This document shows, piece after piece, positions 9,634-18,229 of a DNA stretch of 64,000 nt (its first letter is position 1; every line of letters begins with the position of its first letter). Position numbers and translations under genes: made by a program. This stretch comes from Peribacillus simplex (lineage in GTDB: Bacteria; Bacillota; Bacilli; Bacillales; DSM-1321), in NCBI RefSeq assembly GCF_030123325.1, contig NZ_CP126106.1:3376001-3440000 (forward strand), in the 5' to 3' direction. The notes below the pieces were generated by a model. That model saw only the letters and a list, made by a program, of their open reading frames with translations. It did not search any database and had not been told where the DNA came from.

Positions 9634-10284
9634 TCAATCTTTTGCAGTTTGAACCCTCTTCAAGATCCTTTGTTTCCAGTCTTCCGCTAACGAGTCTAGT
9701 GTAAGTAAAGCCTTTGCGCCTTCCAGCCCATCTCGTTTATGAAGGATTACCTCTGCTGCATAATGAACTGAAATTTTTTCCTGCAAACGATCTATCAGCA
9801 CAATCTCGTTTTGTTTATTTATCGTTCCTTCTTGAAGTACTCTTGCAAAATAACCAGTTAAGCTCGTTTTCAGTACGAGTTCCAAAAACTTAGGTTCTTG
9901 ATTGAAGTGGGAAATGGTCGAACAAGGTATCCTCCCCTGGTTAATTTGAACAATCACTTCTCCTATTTGATAAATATCGCCGATATACGTTGTTTCTTCC
10001 TTCATCCCCGCTATGGTTAAATTTTCACCGAATGCAGGAATTTCCAGCTTTTTAGAGAATTTTTCATTCCATAATGAATAATGCTCAAAGGGGTAAAAAC
10101 ACAATGCTCGATCAGGACCTCCATGGAACTTTTCATTACCTACCCCATCACCAATTATACCTGATTTAGTCACTGTCACATTATCCTGTGCTTGTTTATC
10201 CATTGCTGAAAAGATATCGATATTCGAAAAAATTTCATGCTTTGGCTTCCCTGCATGAAGTGCTTTGATTTTTCCATTTTCCAT
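9634..10284 (-). CDS. MOSC domain protein (YiiM-like)
   Basis: 216-residue MOSC-domain protein. The MOSC fold handles molybdenum-cofactor-linked sulfur chemistry. Small YiiM-type members are linked to reduction of N-hydroxylated compounds or MoCo sulfur transfer. I place the start at 10284 because GGAAG lies 7 nt upstream; the product begins MENGKIKALHAGKPK. Visible marks: GDGVGNEKFHGGPDRALC (about 50-67), PAFGENLTI, IGEVIVQINQGRIPCST with the conserved Cys, and a helical C-terminal tail. A promoter, TTCAGA-17-TATAAT, lies at 10332-10360 on this strand. Monocistronic; exact substrate unknown. Confidence 0.88.
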   Translation of the reverse strand: MENGKIKALHAGKPKHEIFSNIDIFSAMDKQAQDNVTVTKSGIIGDGVGNEKFHGGPDRALCFYPFEHYSLWNEKFSKKLEIPAFGENLTIAGMKEETTYIGDIYQIGEVIVQINQGRIPCSTISHFNQEPKFLELVLKTSLTGYFARVLQEGTINKQNEIVLIDRLQEKISVHYAAEVILHKRDGLEGAKALLTLDSLAEDWKQRILKRVQTAKD

Positions 10285-10331
10285 TTTGCATCTTCCATTC
10301 ATATTTAATTTATACCATTCTGCATGTATAA

Positions 10332-10360
10332 ATTATACTAAAAATTCATTTTATTCTGAA
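10332..10360 (-). promoter_or_regulatory. probable sigma-A promoter of the MOSC gene
   Basis: On the minus strand TTCAGA (10355-10360) and TATAAT (10332-10337) are separated by 17 nt. The -10 box is perfect and the -35 is weak. Initiation would leave a leader of about 40 nt before the MOSC ATG. Confidence 0.5.
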
Positions 10361-10390
10361 GGTTTTTATAAGAATATGAAAATGCAAAAG

Positions 10391-10445
10391 CCCTATGAGC
10401 CGTTAAGTGGGCGAAATATCATTGATTTCCAGAAAAATTCATAGG
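10391..10445. other. palindromic element able to fold as a three-way junction
   Basis: CCTATGA (10392-10398) pairs perfectly with TCATAGG (10439-10445). Inside are GCC/GGC (10399-10401 with 10410-10412) and GAAAT/ATTTC (10413-10417 with 10425-10429). The helices are directly adjacent, as in a small junction RNA. It lies upstream of the MOSC promoter, so it is not in that mRNA. Function and strand unknown. Confidence 0.35.
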
Positions 10446-10463
10446 TTAGTTTCAGTAATTTTG

Positions 10464-10493
10464 TTGCTATTTCAGAATTAAATATGGTAGAAT
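10464..10493 (+). promoter_or_regulatory. candidate sigma-A promoter for a small RNA
   Basis: TTGCTA (10464-10469), an 18-nt spacer, and TAGAAT (10488-10493). No gene follows on this strand. A terminator-like hairpin lies about 75 nt beyond the expected start point. Confidence 0.4.
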
Positions 10494-10499
10494 ATGAAC

Positions 10500-10595
10500 A
10501 CAATATATAGTCGAAAACTACAACCGTTCGCCTATATGTTGATTTTCACGATTGAATTCCTCATTGTCGCTCTTTAGGGAGCGAATTTTTTTGCC
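10500..10595 (+). ncRNA. candidate small RNA between the MOSC and ku genes
   Basis: A roughly 95-nt plus-strand unit bounded by the TTGCTA/TAGAAT promoter and a hairpin CGCTC-TTTAGG-GAGCG (10568-10583) with a T-rich tail. Near its 5' end ATATAG and CTATAT (about 10505-10535) can pair. No open frame of note. I do not recognise the sequence. The rest of this roughly 500-bp gap, up to 10790, is T-rich and shows nothing else. Confidence 0.35.
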
Positions 10596-10790
10596 TTCAT
10601 TTTCATCCATCATTTTCTTTTAATTCCATTCTGCCCCTTACATCGTGATCCACTTACATATTTGCACTTTCCTGACCTATGTAATTCTTCTCCTGTTAAT
10701 TCACTTTCATTACCTTATTTGCAGGCAAATCCCATGCTAAAACAAGCAGAAAGCCGAGCGACATCATGCGTCTTCCGCTCAGCTTCCCGT

Positions 10791-11633
10791 TTAAGCTTGT
10801 TTCTTTTTTTTCGGTGCCACTTTCTTTCGGGTCGTCTTTTTCATTTCCGGTTCATCATGTTTCGTACGGTCAATGGATGCCTGTAATGCCTCCATTAAAT
10901 CGGTAACATTGTTGGAAACTGGTTCTTTTGTTTTAGCTGTAATCGTCGTCTGTCCAGCTTTCTTTGATTCAATCAATTCAAGTAACGCGGTTCGATAGTC
11001 ATCGGTGTATTTCGTCGGATCGAAAGTAGTCGTTAATTGATCTATCAATAATACGGCAGTATCGATTTCTTTTTTTACAATGGTATCATTGGCAGGGATA
11101 TTCGGAACATCCGCTGTGGAGCGAACTTCATCCGGATAATGAATCGTTTCCATCACCAAGGTATTATCAACGACTCGGATTACCGCCATTTGTTCTTTAG
11201 AGCGAATGATGATTTTCGCTAACCCCACCTTATTCGATTCCTTGAGGGCCTGCCTCAAAAGGGAATAAGCTTTTATCCCTCCGTCATTAGGGGACATGTA
11301 ATAACTCCGGTTAAAATAAATGGGATCTATTTCTTCAATTTTAACGAAATCCACGATTTCCACGGCTTTTTCTTCGTTTTGTTTTTTCAGTTGTTCTAGT
11401 TCATTTTCTTCCAATACAACAAACTTTCCCTTTGTATACTCAAAAGCGCGGACTATATCATCCTTCCCCACTTCTTTCTGGCATACCGGACAAACCTTTT
11501 CGTATTTAATCGGTGAATGACATTCCTTATGCAACGTCCTCAAAGAAATATCCTTATCCTCCGTTGCAGCATGAAGTTTGATCGGAATGTTCACCAAACC
11601 GAATGATATGCTCCCCTTCCACATCGTATGCAT
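10791..11633 (-). CDS. ku: non-homologous end joining protein Ku
   Basis: 280-residue bacterial Ku. It binds DNA double-strand ends as a homodimer and recruits LigD. The protein starts MHTMWKGSISFGLVNIPIKL, the classic N-terminus. The ATG at 11633 has GAGGTG 6 nt upstream, whereas the longer open frame to 11729 has no site. Further marks are CHSPIKYEKVCPVCQKEV, YFNRSYYMSPN and the beta-barrel core to about residue 210. The C-terminus is a lysine-rich tail (KKTTRKKVAPKKKK), the kind that aids DNA threading. It is divergent from ligD with a 151-bp shared upstream region. In B. subtilis the pair is made in the forespore and protects spores. Confidence 0.97.
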   Translation of the reverse strand: MHTMWKGSISFGLVNIPIKLHAATEDKDISLRTLHKECHSPIKYEKVCPVCQKEVGKDDIVRAFEYTKGKFVVLEENELEQLKKQNEEKAVEIVDFVKIEEIDPIYFNRSYYMSPNDGGIKAYSLLRQALKESNKVGLAKIIIRSKEQMAVIRVVDNTLVMETIHYPDEVRSTADVPNIPANDTIVKKEIDTAVLLIDQLTTTFDPTKYTDDYRTALLELIESKKAGQTTITAKTKEPVSNNVTDLMEALQASIDRTKHDEPEMKKTTRKKVAPKKKKQA

Positions 11634-11784
11634 ATTCGTCACCTCATAACTTATTTTTAAAGAGAAGAACAATTTTATTATTCCCCTTTGTTCAAAAAAA
11701 ACCGAAAAAACAATTGCCAACTCTAACACTTCGTTTTTTTGGCAAAATAATGTTAATCAATTATTTGCGGAGGTGAATACAAAA
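11634..11784. promoter_or_regulatory. divergent ku/ligD promoter region
   Basis: 151 bp between the two starts, AT-rich. It must hold promoters for both genes. I could not find a convincing forespore sigma-G pair by eye, so no boxes are assigned. Confidence 0.4.
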
Positions 11785-13632
11785 ATGAAACCGATGCTGC
11801 CAACCTATTACCCCGAAGCCCCCAACTCCAAGGATTGGCGTTATGAAGTCAAATATGACGGCTTTAGGGCTATTTTAACGATAGACTTCGATACCATAAG
11901 CATATCGAGTCGGAACGAAAAGGAATTATCACCACAATTCCCGGAAATCATTGCTTACATCAAAGATCTGGACCTGGAAGATTATCTCCCGCTTCAGTTA
12001 GATGGAGAATTGGTCTGGCTTACCAATCAGGCGAAAGCCGACTTTTTTCAAATACAGTGGCGAGGACGACTTGGGAAACAATCCTTAATTTCAGAAAAAG
12101 CCCGTTTTTCCCCATGCCGGTTTATAGCGTTTGACCTGCTTAGCATCAGCGGAAAAAACGTAGCAGCTAAACCTCTGGAAGAACGAAGGGAATTGATGTT
12201 GAATATGGGGGCAAATCTTGGCTTTCCCATGCCACCTGATCCCAACGATAAGGCTTTGATACAATTAATAGAGAGTTTTGATGTTTTGGAAAATGCTATG
12301 AATAAGGTCACCCTATTAGATGGCGAAGGGGTTGTCGCCAAGGAAATTCGTGGTACTTGGCAAGAAGGGAAACGTACTGCCTCATGGATTAAGGTGAAAA
12401 ATTGGAAGACCGTTTCTTGTTTCATTACAGCATTGCACAAAGAAAATGGTTACGTTTCCCTCGCAGTTTTCAAAGAAGGTGCCGTAACCAAAATCGGAAG
12501 TGTTAAAAATGGACTGAGTGCTCAGGATAAAAGGATATTGCATGAACTGATCAAGCAAAATGCATCAGACGAAGACGCACAATTTTTTTATATCCATCCG
12601 TCCATTTGCATCGAAGTTCAATTCTTACACGTGTATGAGGAGAATGAATTGCGTGAGCCTCAGTTTTCACAATGGCTTTTACAAACTGCTCCCAAAGAAT
12701 GTACCTGGGAGAAATTCGTGGTGGGTCAATATACATTTCCAGATACTGTACAAATAACTTCCAGGGATAAACCGCTTTGGATAACAGGAGATGAACAGGT
12801 GGTTAAGGTTGAATACCTTCATTATTTAAGGGAGGTTTCAGCTTTCTTCTTACCCTTCTTGAAGGATAAACTGCTTACGACGATCCGCTATCCTCATGGC
12901 ACTTTGGATAAAGAAAGGTTTTTCCAGAAAAACAAACCTGATTATGCGCCGTCCTTTATTAAAACGTTCATTGATGAGGATATCGAGTATATGCTATGTA
13001 ATGATATTGAAACGCTTCTTTGGTTTGGCAATCAACTTGCATTGGAATTCCATGCGCCATTTCAGAAAGCGGGTAAAACACGCCCCGACGAAATCGTCCT
13101 GGACTTGGATCCCCCTTCCATCGAATTTTTCTTCTTAGCGATAAAGGCCGCACAGGAAATAAAAAAGGTGATGGAATCATTAAGGATAAAAGCTTTTGTA
13201 AAAACTTCAGGAAACAAAGGACTTCAAATTCACATCCCACTGCCTGAAGACAGATTTACTTATCAGGAGACACGCATTTTCACTGACTTTCTCGGTGACT
13301 ACTTATCAAGTTCCAACCCAAATGAATTTACAACGGAAAGAATGAAAATAAATCGGCATAATCGACTATACTTGGACTTTGTGCAGCATAGTGAAGGAAA
13401 AACCATCATCCTTCCTTATTCCCCGCGGGGAAATTCTTTCGCTGGTGTGGCCACACCTTTGTTTTGGGAGGAAGTGGACGAAAGTCTCCAATTAAAGGAC
13501 TTTACGTTAGAAACCATTCCAAGCAGAATAAAAAGGGAAGGGTGTGCATTTATGGATTACAGACTCATTGATAATGGACCAGCCTTTTTGGAGGTTTTGT
13601 CGTTCCTAAAACAAAAAAAGACCAACAACTGA
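11785..13632 (+). CDS. ligD: ATP-dependent DNA ligase LigD (ligase plus polymerase domains)
   Basis: 615 residues. The N-terminal ATP-dependent ligase domain (about 1-300) has the nucleotidyl lysine Lys23 in EVKYDGFR and LDGEGVVAKE; an OB fold follows. The C-terminal primase-polymerase domain (about 340-610) has IRYPHG, EIVLDLDPPS (catalytic Asp pair), VKTSGNKGLQIHIPL and RLYLDFVQ. There is no 3'-phosphoesterase domain, which is usual for Bacillus LigD, unlike Mycobacterium or Pseudomonas. GCGGAGGTG precedes ATG 11785 by 9 nt; the in-frame GTG at 11773 lies inside that site. Partner of divergent Ku in end joining. Confidence 0.97.
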   Translation: MKPMLPTYYPEAPNSKDWRYEVKYDGFRAILTIDFDTISISSRNEKELSPQFPEIIAYIKDLDLEDYLPLQLDGELVWLTNQAKADFFQIQWRGRLGKQSLISEKARFSPCRFIAFDLLSISGKNVAAKPLEERRELMLNMGANLGFPMPPDPNDKALIQLIESFDVLENAMNKVTLLDGEGVVAKEIRGTWQEGKRTASWIKVKNWKTVSCFITALHKENGYVSLAVFKEGAVTKIGSVKNGLSAQDKRILHELIKQNASDEDAQFFYIHPSICIEVQFLHVYEENELREPQFSQWLLQTAPKECTWEKFVVGQYTFPDTVQITSRDKPLWITGDEQVVKVEYLHYLREVSAFFLPFLKDKLLTTIRYPHGTLDKERFFQKNKPDYAPSFIKTFIDEDIEYMLCNDIETLLWFGNQLALEFHAPFQKAGKTRPDEIVLDLDPPSIEFFFLAIKAAQEIKKVMESLRIKAFVKTSGNKGLQIHIPLPEDRFTYQETRIFTDFLGDYLSSSNPNEFTTERMKINRHNRLYLDFVQHSEGKTIILPYSPRGNSFAGVATPLFWEEVDESLQLKDFTLETIPSRIKREGCAFMDYRLIDNGPAFLEVLSFLKQKKTNN

Positions 13633-13658
13633 TTGATCTTAGGGAGTATAATATGAAC

Positions 13659-13765
13659 GTTGATTCCCTCTCCAGGCAACTCCACTTTCCGCGGGCGGTC
13701 TTTGCACCTGTTGGGTCTTCCTGGGACGCTAAGCAGGAGTCTCGTGACTTCCATTCCAGATCAAC
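13659..13765. repeat. 107-bp intergenic repeat element with GTTGAT/ATCAAC ends
   Basis: The element begins GTTGAT and ends ATCAAC. Read on the minus strand it contains GACTCCTGC, GACCC, CCGCCCGCGGAAAGTGGAG and a GGAG-rich end. This is the layout I associate with abundant GC-rich intergenic repeats in Bacillaceae chromosomes (recall, not searched). The 34.2-35.1 kb block carries a related core (ACTCCTGC, GACCCCACAG, GAGGAGGC, GGCGGAAAGGGAGCGGA). An open frame across it (13653-14021) is not a gene. Confidence 0.65.
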
Positions 13766-13875
13766 TGTGGAATGTTCTATTAAGAAAAACTGTAGGCTGG
13801 TCTCATCCCCAACATTGATTATAATACTAAAATATACTTATGGAAAAAACCTCACTGGAGTTTTTAATAAGAAAA

Positions 13876-13913
13876 CTGCAGGCAAACCCGCTTTTCTTCG
13901 AGTTTGCCTGCAG
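13876..13913 (-). terminator. dapF terminator
   Basis: A perfect 12-bp stem, CTGCAGGCAAAC (13876-13887) with GTTTGCCTGCAG (13902-13913), followed on the minus strand by TTTTCTT. It lies 14 nt past the dapF stop. The same CTGCAGGCAAAC-type hairpin recurs inside the 34-35 kb tandem repeat. Confidence 0.85.
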
Positions 13914-13926
13914 TCTGAAAATTTCT

Positions 13927-14913
13927 TTATACTTTTGTTTTCAAATAACTTTGAACTTCATCCTGAAGCTTGGCATATAAGCTTGTTTCCAATTCAAAAT
14001 CCTCTTTCTCAAGCATTTTAAATTTTTCAGGCTGATCTAAATCTATTTCAATCAATACCTTGAATTCATAGGTTGCGTTCCCGATTAAATCAATTGAATA
14101 TTTTTGGCTTTCTTCATCATGGTGGACCACGCATTTAACTTTTCCGCCGTTATTGTAGACAGATATTTCACTTTCCAACGCGTTTAAACCAACAGAGCAT
14201 GTTACTAGGCTTGAAGCAGACATCGCCGTTCCACATGCATTCGTAAAGCCTACCCCCCGTTCGAATGTCCGCACATAAATGCTCCCTGGTTCCAGCGCTT
14301 TCACAAAGCTGACATTGACACCATCAGGGAAAAGATCATTCGGTTGATTGACCTTTGTTGAAAGTTCGTCCTGCAAATCACTTCGCAAAACATCGCTATC
14401 GACGAGCGTGATCAAATGTGGATTAGGTACTGCCAACGCCGAAAATAATAGGGTATCATGAAGTTCCGGCAATAATTCGTTTTGCAATTGTTCTTTAGCC
14501 AAAACTAGAGGCAGATCCTTCACATTAAAACTTACCGGGGAAATTTCCACCTTGAAAGTCGGAATTCCCTCATAAATATCTTCCGTTTTTTCCACGAGTA
14601 GATTTGCCTTCATGGTTTCCACGATCATTTTATCGAGCCCCAGAACGTCGTTCGCGTACCGTGCAACACAGCGAAGTCCATTGCCGCACATCGAGGCTTC
14701 CGATCCATCCGCATTAAAGACACGCATCCGGCAATCGGCATGTTCACTTTTCATTACGAACAAAATCCCATCCGCCCCAAGCCTTTCCCTATCGCATAGG
14801 GCCTTGGCGAAATTTTTCCGCTCTTCTTCAGTAAACGTCAGGGTCGTCGTCAATTCATCAATGATTAAGAAATCATTTCCTGAACCATGGCTTTTTAAAC
14901 CTTCAATAATCAT
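13927..14913 (-). CDS. dapF: diaminopimelate epimerase
   Basis: 328-residue DapF. It interconverts LL- and meso-diaminopimelate for lysine and peptidoglycan synthesis through a two-cysteine mechanism. The first catalytic Cys is in EASMCGNGLRC, the second in TNACGTAMSAS; the N-terminus SHGSGNDFLIID is also typical. ATG 14913 is used because AGAGG lies 10 nt upstream; the open frame to 14952 adds residues absent from the family. It is about 45 residues longer than the usual 275-285: the C-terminus carries an acidic, helical extension (from roughly DLIGNATYEFKV). The effect of the extension is unknown. Monocistronic, with its own terminator. Confidence 0.95.
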   Translation of the reverse strand: MIIEGLKSHGSGNDFLIIDELTTTLTFTEEERKNFAKALCDRERLGADGILFVMKSEHADCRMRVFNADGSEASMCGNGLRCVARYANDVLGLDKMIVETMKANLLVEKTEDIYEGIPTFKVEISPVSFNVKDLPLVLAKEQLQNELLPELHDTLLFSALAVPNPHLITLVDSDVLRSDLQDELSTKVNQPNDLFPDGVNVSFVKALEPGSIYVRTFERGVGFTNACGTAMSASSLVTCSVGLNALESEISVYNNGGKVKCVVHHDEESQKYSIDLIGNATYEFKVLIEIDLDQPEKFKMLEKEDFELETSLYAKLQDEVQSYLKTKV

Positions 14914-15032
14914 CCTGTCACATCCTCTAATATGCTGCTTGTCATTTATCATTTTTTTAATATTCTATATCATAGCATTTTCAATATGGATGTGTCATCG
15001 CGTAAATTACAATAAATCCATTTTTTCCGACG

Positions 15033-15078
15033 AAAAGAGCGGTTGGAATATGAGTTAACTCATTCCAACCGCTCTTTT
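15033..15078. terminator. bidirectional terminator behind the NCS2 permease
   Basis: AAAAGAGCGGTTGGAAT (15034-15050) pairs with ATTCCAACCGCTCTTTT (15062-15078). It lies 7 nt beyond the permease stop and has A/T runs on both sides. Confidence 0.88.
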
Positions 15079-15084
15079 GAATTA

Positions 15085-16386
15085 TTAACCGATCATACCA
15101 ATGATGAAGTAGACGATAAACATTCCGGCACTCACATACATCGGGGCTGACACTTCTCTCGCTTTTCCGGTTACAAGCTTCAAGAACGGGTACAGGATGA
15201 AACCGAATGCCATTCCATCGGCAATACTGTATGTGAAAGGAATGATCGTGATGATCATGATTGCAGGTATGCTTTCGGTTAAATCACTGAAATTCAGCTT
15301 TTTTATGTTTCCGAGCATCAAAATGCCAATGATAATTAAGATGGGGGCAATGGCGCTATCAGGGATTACTTTAATCACCGGTATAAATAGAAGTGATAGA
15401 ATGAATAGCACGCCAGTCACCACTGAAGTAAAACCAGTTCTGCCTCCTGATGCGATTCCAGCTGCCGTTTCAACTGTTGCAACGGTAGGACTCGAACCGA
15501 ATAAGCCTGATAACAGAACGGACACACTTGTCGCCTGCAGCGACTTTTTATAGGCATCCTGGCGGTTGATACTGTCTACATGCCCGTATACAAGACCAAT
15601 ATTTTCAAAAACAAGAACCATCGTCATCGCAAATACACTTATCCAGAATTCAATCCGGTTCACTTCCAAGAACGATAATGAAAAGAAGAGATTGCCGTAG
15701 GAAGCTGTGTCTATGCCTGAAAAATGGATTTCCGATAGTTGAACAGTCCCGAACCAATAGGCAATGAGGCTGCCTGCCAGGATGGTAATCATGAAATTAC
15801 CGGGGACATTCTTGATGAACAGCGTGATTGCCAGTAAAAAAGTCAACACCGTTGCACACACCGCTGGATCGCTTAAATCTCCGAGTGCGACGATCGATGA
15901 TGAACCTCCTGTGATTATCCCGCCCTTTTCAAGACCGATTAGCATCAAGAATAAGCCAAGACCAACAGATATGGCTTCTTTTATCGAACTTGGAATGGAA
16001 TCACTGATTAACTTCGAGTATTTTGTAAAAGCGATGACTACAAAAATTACCCCTGAGATAAACACAGCACCAAGCGCCGATTGCCAAGATAGGCCCATTC
16101 CTTGAACCATGGTATAAGCAAATAGGGCATTTACGCCCATTCCTGGAACGAGAAGGATTGGGACATTCGCCCAAAGTCCTATCATGACACAGCTTAAAGC
16201 AGATAAAAGAATCGTGGCAATCACTGCACCATTAATCGGAATGCCCGCTTCCGATAAAATCAGGGAATTCACGATGAGAATATAGACTATCGTAAAATAG
16301 CCGACCACTCCAGCAAGGATTTCACGTTTTCCATTCGTTCCATATTCAGAAAAATGAAAAAACGTTTCCAAGTTTAATTTCTTCAT
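15085..16386 (-). CDS. NCS2 family purine permease (guanine/hypoxanthine type)
   Basis: 433-residue membrane transporter of the AzgA/PbuG/PbuO branch, importing hypoxanthine, guanine or adenine by proton symport. It shows the AzgA N-terminus (FHFSEYGTNGKREILAGVVGY), PGMGVNALFAY, the amphipathic SIPSSIKEAISVGLGLFLMLIGL, and SPTVATVETAAGIASGGRTGFTSVV, with 12-14 hydrophobic segments. AAGGATACAAC gives the ribosome site. PbuG of B. subtilis has a purine riboswitch, but I saw no such aptamer in the 160-bp leader here. That fits PbuO better, though the exact base cannot be told. Confidence 0.9.
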   Translation of the reverse strand: MKKLNLETFFHFSEYGTNGKREILAGVVGYFTIVYILIVNSLILSEAGIPINGAVIATILLSALSCVMIGLWANVPILLVPGMGVNALFAYTMVQGMGLSWQSALGAVFISGVIFVVIAFTKYSKLISDSIPSSIKEAISVGLGLFLMLIGLEKGGIITGGSSSIVALGDLSDPAVCATVLTFLLAITLFIKNVPGNFMITILAGSLIAYWFGTVQLSEIHFSGIDTASYGNLFFSLSFLEVNRIEFWISVFAMTMVLVFENIGLVYGHVDSINRQDAYKKSLQATSVSVLLSGLFGSSPTVATVETAAGIASGGRTGFTSVVTGVLFILSLLFIPVIKVIPDSAIAPILIIIGILMLGNIKKLNFSDLTESIPAIMIITIIPFTYSIADGMAFGFILYPFLKLVTGKAREVSAPMYVSAGMFIVYFIIGMIG

Positions 16387-16506
16387 GTTGTATCCTTATT
16401 AAATTTATCCCTCGCCCACCCGTTTGTATTAGTGACAAACTACACTTGGCGATTTTAACAAAAAAAAGGATAAAAAGAAATAGAATTGATCAAAATTTGA
16501 AAAAAA

Positions 16507-16528
16507 CTGCCGGAAATGATCCCGGCAG
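16507..16528 (-). terminator. terminator of the carbonic anhydrase gene
   Basis: CTGCCGG (16507-16513) pairs with CCGGCAG (16522-16528), followed on the minus strand by a long T-run (16500-16506). It lies 17 nt past the stop. Confidence 0.88.
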
Positions 16529-16544
16529 CCTCGAAATATATATA

Positions 16545-17117
16545 TTATTTTTGCCCTTCAGAATACCCATCGACAACCAATTCCAGCTTCCCTGTATCAG
16601 GCGAAATGATAAGACCATGTACAGGAATATTTTTAGGGATTAAAGGATGTCCTTTAATCACTTCGACACTATTCTTACAGCTTTCATAAACATCATCAAA
16701 TCCGCGAAGCCAATTGCGGATATCGATTCCTGCAGCCCCCAGTGTATCGATGGTGCTCTTTGGAATATCACGTCCGATCATCTTCTCTATTAGAGAATCG
16801 GCATCGACTGATGCCATCCCACAGTCATGGTGAGGTATGACCAATACTTCATCCGCCTTTAGCTCGTAAATGGCAACAAGGATACTCCGCATGACACTTC
16901 CGAATGGATGGGAGACGATTGCCCCGGCAGTCTTCAGGATTTTGACATCGCCGTTTTTTACATTCAAGGATTTTGGCAATAGTTCAACGAGCCGAGTGTC
17001 CATACAACTTATGATGACCATACGTTTCTCAGGAAACTTATCCGTCCTATACTTAACATATTCACCTTTTTCTACAAACTGTTCATTATAATCAAGAATC
17101 TCATTAAGTAAACTCAT
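16545..17117 (-). CDS. beta-class carbonic anhydrase
   Basis: 190-residue beta-carbonic anhydrase, a zinc enzyme that hydrates CO2 to bicarbonate. The zinc ligands are visible: Cys in ISCMDTRL (CxDxR) and the HDCGM motif (HxxC). GAIVSHPFGSVMRSI is the expected next block. Length resembles B. subtilis YtiB. The start is ATG 17117, 5 nt after GGTGG; the in-frame GTG at 17126 lies inside the ribosome site. Monocistronic with its own terminator. Confidence 0.93.
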   Translation of the reverse strand: MSLLNEILDYNEQFVEKGEYVKYRTDKFPEKRMVIISCMDTRLVELLPKSLNVKNGDVKILKTAGAIVSHPFGSVMRSILVAIYELKADEVLVIPHHDCGMASVDADSLIEKMIGRDIPKSTIDTLGAAGIDIRNWLRGFDDVYESCKNSVEVIKGHPLIPKNIPVHGLIISPDTGKLELVVDGYSEGQK

Positions 17118-17205
17118 ATTTACCACCTTTTTATATGTATTTAATCTATGTATCCCACTATTATTATATCAAATATTTAAAAGATTTGCTAAAGGGTAAC
17201 CCTAG

Positions 17206-18000
17206 TCAATTTGAACGATGATTAAGAGTGGCTGCACAGAACCCAAAAACGATGATTTTAGGTATATCATCAACATTTGATGAAAAAGAAAGTATGGGTG
17301 TATTTGTCTTGAATCGTTTCCCCCACTCCAAAGGCATCCAGCCTTCTTGGTATGAAACGATCTTCTCCCCTTCTTTTGTGGCAATCTCGAATGAATTCAC
17401 ACTTCCTGGAGTTTCAATGGGCATCCATTCCGTACCATCTTCCTTATAAATCATTCCATTAATCTTCACGAATGACCGATTTTCTTGATACGATCCAATA
17501 ATGCCTCCCTGATCGTCCATGATCGTCATTTTATTGAAAAGTCCCCTTTTGATATGGTACTTAGCCAGCAAGCGTCCCTCATGGTCCACCAGTTCATAAC
17601 GCTTGGCCAGGAGCATTGACAAGAAATTGGGTATCATCCACATGAACCACTTCATATTCGAATCCCTTACCTCGCCAATTAGAGACCCATCCGGCGCAAA
17701 GAGAAGCAGGCGCAATGTCGGTGCTGGCATAAAAGTCAATAAAACATGTTCATTTTTAAATAACCCGGCATTGGACCCGATGTGTTCATCTGGTAATTCC
17801 CTCATTCTATTTTCATATATACGATGACTGACAAATTGGGCAATGCTAAAGAAAATAAAAGGAGACGTTATCAATAATATATTGCCCGGTATTATTGCGA
17901 AAATATGGAAAATAAAAAATGCAATGGCCAAAAGAAGTGATATCCAAGATGCATGAAAATTTGAAATGCTCGTTTTCTGATAATATTCACGTATATTCAT
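17206..18000 (-). CDS. membrane protein of unknown function with a tubby/LURP-like domain
   Basis: 264 residues. Two hydrophobic helices (about 18-38 and 40-60) are followed by a soluble part rich in short beta strands: LRLLLFAPDGSLIGEVRD, RYELVDHEGRLLAKYHIK, MTIMDDQGGIIGSYQE, YKEDGTEW. Such repeated strand-turn units resemble the LURP-one/tubby C-terminal fold, but that is a guess from pattern. The last hydrophobic stretch, IPKIIVFGFCAATL, may be a third membrane segment. Ribosome site GGAGCAGAGCAGG. Monocistronic; no function can be given. Confidence 0.7.
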   Translation of the reverse strand: MNIREYYQKTSISNFHASWISLLLAIAFFIFHIFAIIPGNILLITSPFIFFSIAQFVSHRIYENRMRELPDEHIGSNAGLFKNEHVLLTFMPAPTLRLLLFAPDGSLIGEVRDSNMKWFMWMIPNFLSMLLAKRYELVDHEGRLLAKYHIKRGLFNKMTIMDDQGGIIGSYQENRSFVKINGMIYKEDGTEWMPIETPGSVNSFEIATKEGEKIVSYQEGWMPLEWGKRFKTNTPILSFSSNVDDIPKIIVFGFCAATLNHRSN

Positions 18001-18189
18001 ATCCTGCTCTGCTCCTCACTCCTTACAAGAAAGATTGCCGCCTTAAACGAAAATTCATTAGCAGTACCACAAGCCGCCCGGCATCCACTTCCTAAAAGTG
18101 CATTGAAGTAGTTATCATAATACTTTATTCGCTTTAATGTGATCTATTCCCTTTTTAATGTAGGGCAATTCCCAACTTGGTTCATATAA

Positions 18190-18220
18190 AAAAGGACTCC
18201 GAATTGAACGGAATCCTTTT
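18190..18220 (-). terminator. terminator of the DUF4870 gene
   Basis: AAAGGACTCCG pairs with CGGAATCCTTT with one mismatch. A T-run follows on the minus strand. It sits about 10 nt past the stop at 18230. Confidence 0.82.
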
Positions 18221-18229
18221 ACATCATTA

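Noticed and set aside
13653..14021. 122-residue plus frame
   Set aside because: It crosses an intergenic repeat and the dapF terminator; not a gene.
16387..16545. Purine riboswitch before the NCS2 permease
   Set aside because: The leader lacks the aptamer's conserved loops and closing stem.
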